A model generated the notes under the pieces. That model made no database searches. It was not told the DNA's origin and saw only the letters and a list, made by a program, of their open reading frames with translations. From Algibacter sp. L3A6 (GTDB lineage: Bacteria; Bacteroidota; Bacteroidia; Flavobacteriales; Flavobacteriaceae): DNA of 64,000 nt. Positions 62,623 to 64,000 of this stretch are shown in pieces. A program made the position numbers and the translations under genes. Location of the stretch: assembly GCF_009796825.1 (NCBI RefSeq), contig NZ_CP047030.1, positions 967,501 to 1,031,500 on the forward strand, written 5' to 3'. The stretch's first letter is position 1, and each line of letters starts with the position of its first letter.

Positions 62623-64000
62623 ATGAAAACGAAATTAGTTTTATTATTTTTCTTTTTTGGATTGCTTTCTATTGTAGCGCAAACCAAAGTGAGCGGTTAT
62701 ATTTTTGACGAATATAAAGAGCCCGTATCTTTTGCAAACGTCTTATTTAAAGGATCGACCCAAGGAACAATAACCGATGAAAACGGGAAATTCTATTTAG
62801 AATCTGACGAAACATGGAGTAACCTTATTGTATCCTTTATAGGTTACGAAACTCTAGATGTGCCTTTAACTAAAAAGGTGAATTACGATTTAAATTTCAC
62901 GTTAAAAGAAGAAGCCTCTGCCTTAGACCAAGTATTGATTGTTACAGGCAAGCAATCTAAAAAAAACAACCCTGCCATAGATTTACTTCGTAAAATTTGG
63001 GAAAACAAACGTAGCAATGGCTTAAAACAGTTTAAACAATACCAATACGATAAATACGAAAAAGTAGAATTCGATATTAACACCATAGACAGCGCCTTAA
63101 TAAAAAGCAAGCTATTTAGAGGTATGGAATTCGTTTTCGACCAAGTTGATACTTCTAATGTTACAGGTAAAACCTATTTACCTATGTTTATAAACGAGGC
63201 TGTATCTACCGTTTATGGCGACAATATTATAAATAAAGAAAAAAACGATTTAAAAGGAAACAAAAACTCTGGGTTTAGTGATAACCAAATAATAATCGAT
63301 TTTGTAGACGACCTTTATAACGACTTTGATGTTTACGATAACTACCTTAAGTTTTTCGATAAAAGTTTTGTAAGTCCTTTATCTAAAACAGGTATTAACA
63401 CTTACAACTACGTCCTATCCGATAGCTCTTTTATTGATAATAAATGGTGTTACAACATTATTTACTATCCGCGTAGAAAAAACGAACTGACTTTTAAAGG
63501 AGATTTTTGGGTTGCCGATACTACCTATGCTATTAAAGAAATTAATTTACAAGCTTCAAAAAGCGCAAATATAAACTGGGTAAAAGACATTTATATTGAA
63601 CAAGAATTTGAAGTACTAAACGATTCTTTATTTTTAGTGAAACGTGATTACATGATGAGTGATTTCGCTTTTAGTAAAAAAGAAAAATCGCGTGGTGTTT
63701 ACGGAAAGCGTACTACTTTGTACAACAATTACGTATTTGATAAAGAGAAAGATAAAAAATTCTACGATGTTGAAGTTTACAATTTCGATAAAGATGTTTA
63801 CGATCGTGATGATACCTTTTGGTCGGAAAATCGTTTAGAAAGTTTAAATAAAGATGAGCAAGGTGTTTACAAAATGCTCGATACTTTAAAAACAGTTAAA
63901 AAATTTAAACGCCTATATAATTTAGGAAGTATTTTAACCTCAGGTTATATCGAGTTTAACTCATTACCTCTAGATTACGGACCAATATTTTCAACCTTTG
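62623..64000 (+). CDS. DUF5686 family protein with carboxypeptidase-regulatory-like domain (3' truncated)
   Basis: An open frame runs to the end of the window. From the ATG at 62623 there is a signal peptide ending at IVAQ (residue 20) and a beta domain (about 21-105: VSGYIFDEYKEPVSFANVLFKG), then a large region of unknown fold starting near ALDQVLIVTGKQSKKNNPA. This order is typical of DUF5686 proteins of Bacteroidota, thought to be outer membrane associated. A second in-frame ATG three codons upstream (62614) is an alternative start. Confidence 0.85.
   Translation, partial: MKTKLVLLFFFFGLLSIVAQTKVSGYIFDEYKEPVSFANVLFKGSTQGTITDENGKFYLESDETWSNLIVSFIGYETLDVPLTKKVNYDLNFTLKEEASALDQVLIVTGKQSKKNNPAIDLLRKIWENKRSNGLKQFKQYQYDKYEKVEFDINTIDSALIKSKLFRGMEFVFDQVDTSNVTGKTYLPMFINEAVSTVYGDNIINKEKNDLKGNKNSGFSDNQIIIDFVDDLYNDFDVYDNYLKFFDKSFVSPLSKTGINTYNYVLSDSSFIDNKWCYNIIYYPRRKNELTFKGDFWVADTTYAIKEINLQASKSANINWVKDIYIEQEFEVLNDSLFLVKRDYMMSDFAFSKKEKSRGVYGKRTTLYNNYVFDKEKDKKFYDVEVYNFDKDVYDRDDTFWSENRLESLNKDEQGVYKMLDTLKTVKKFKRLYNLGSILTSGYIEFNSLPLDYGPIFSTF

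Overview
The window is chromosomal DNA of a member of the Bacteroidota, almost certainly a marine-type Flavobacteriaceae. The evidence is the low GC content, A-rich leaders without Shine-Dalgarno sites, promoters of the TTG-N17-23-TAnnTTTG type, TonB-dependent receptors paired with GLPGLI proteins, GSCFA, DUF4230, DUF5522 and DUF5686 proteins, and a zeaxanthin-type carotenoid cluster. No rRNA, CRISPR array, insertion sequence or phage gene was found. One tRNA (Tyr) is present. The first and last genes are cut by the window edges.

Layout. 1-6.2 kb: end of a membrane glycosyltransferase-like gene; a minus-strand run (HExxH protein, PLP deaminase, LysM glucosaminidase, hemL); a tiny Cys-rich DUF5522 gene; a DUF4136 lipoprotein; and a multiply broken lipoprotein pseudogene. 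6.2-11.3 kb: aromatic amino acid hydroxylase, enoyl-CoA hydratase, rhodanese, DUF4230 and GSCFA genes. 11.3-21.7 kb: the most striking block, a B12-type MerR (CarH/LitR-like) regulator followed by twelve co-directional genes with no gap above 14 bp: crtI, crtB, an unknown gene, crtZ, lycopene cyclase, tspO, tetR, an ABC1 kinase, flavin reductase, SDR, SRPBCC and photolyase, closed by a terminator. The regulator and crtI carry the same 13-bp operator-like palindrome overlapping their -7 boxes.

21.7-34.5 kb: housekeeping genes (alaS, M23 peptidase plus small MerR, lemA plus two TPM genes, an M3 peptidase with a 16-bp inverted repeat around its promoter, der, era, FKBP lipoprotein) and tRNA-Tyr with a nearby repeat of its 3' end. 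34.5-46.5 kb: a first GLPGLI/TonB-receptor pair, deoxynucleoside kinase, App1-like phosphatase, membrane pyrophosphatase next to soluble pyrophosphatase, and an M1 peptidase. 46.5-56.3 kb: lspA, fabD, an FAD oxidoreductase, a membrane-anchored DHFR fusion, a CBM48 protein, thyA, a nucleoside transporter, a bifunctional nuclease-like gene and etfAB. 56.5-61.0 kb: a second receptor locus in which a small secreted two-cysteine peptide gene leads two near-identical GLPGLI paralogs and a TonB-dependent receptor, with a 16-base homopolymer in the upstream region. 61.5-64 kb: pdhB and a truncated DUF5686 gene.

How the genes work together. The crt genes predict phytoene to lycopene to beta-carotene to zeaxanthin. 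The co-transcribed tspO, photolyase and redox/lipid genes fit a light and photo-oxidative stress response governed by the B12-MerR protein. No wholly unknown defence or mobile system was recognised. The best candidates for new biology are the light-operon operator and its uncharacterised members, the peptide/GLPGLI/receptor locus, the DHFR fusion, and the inverted repeat at the M3 peptidase promoter. All functional calls come from reading motifs by eye; no database search was run.
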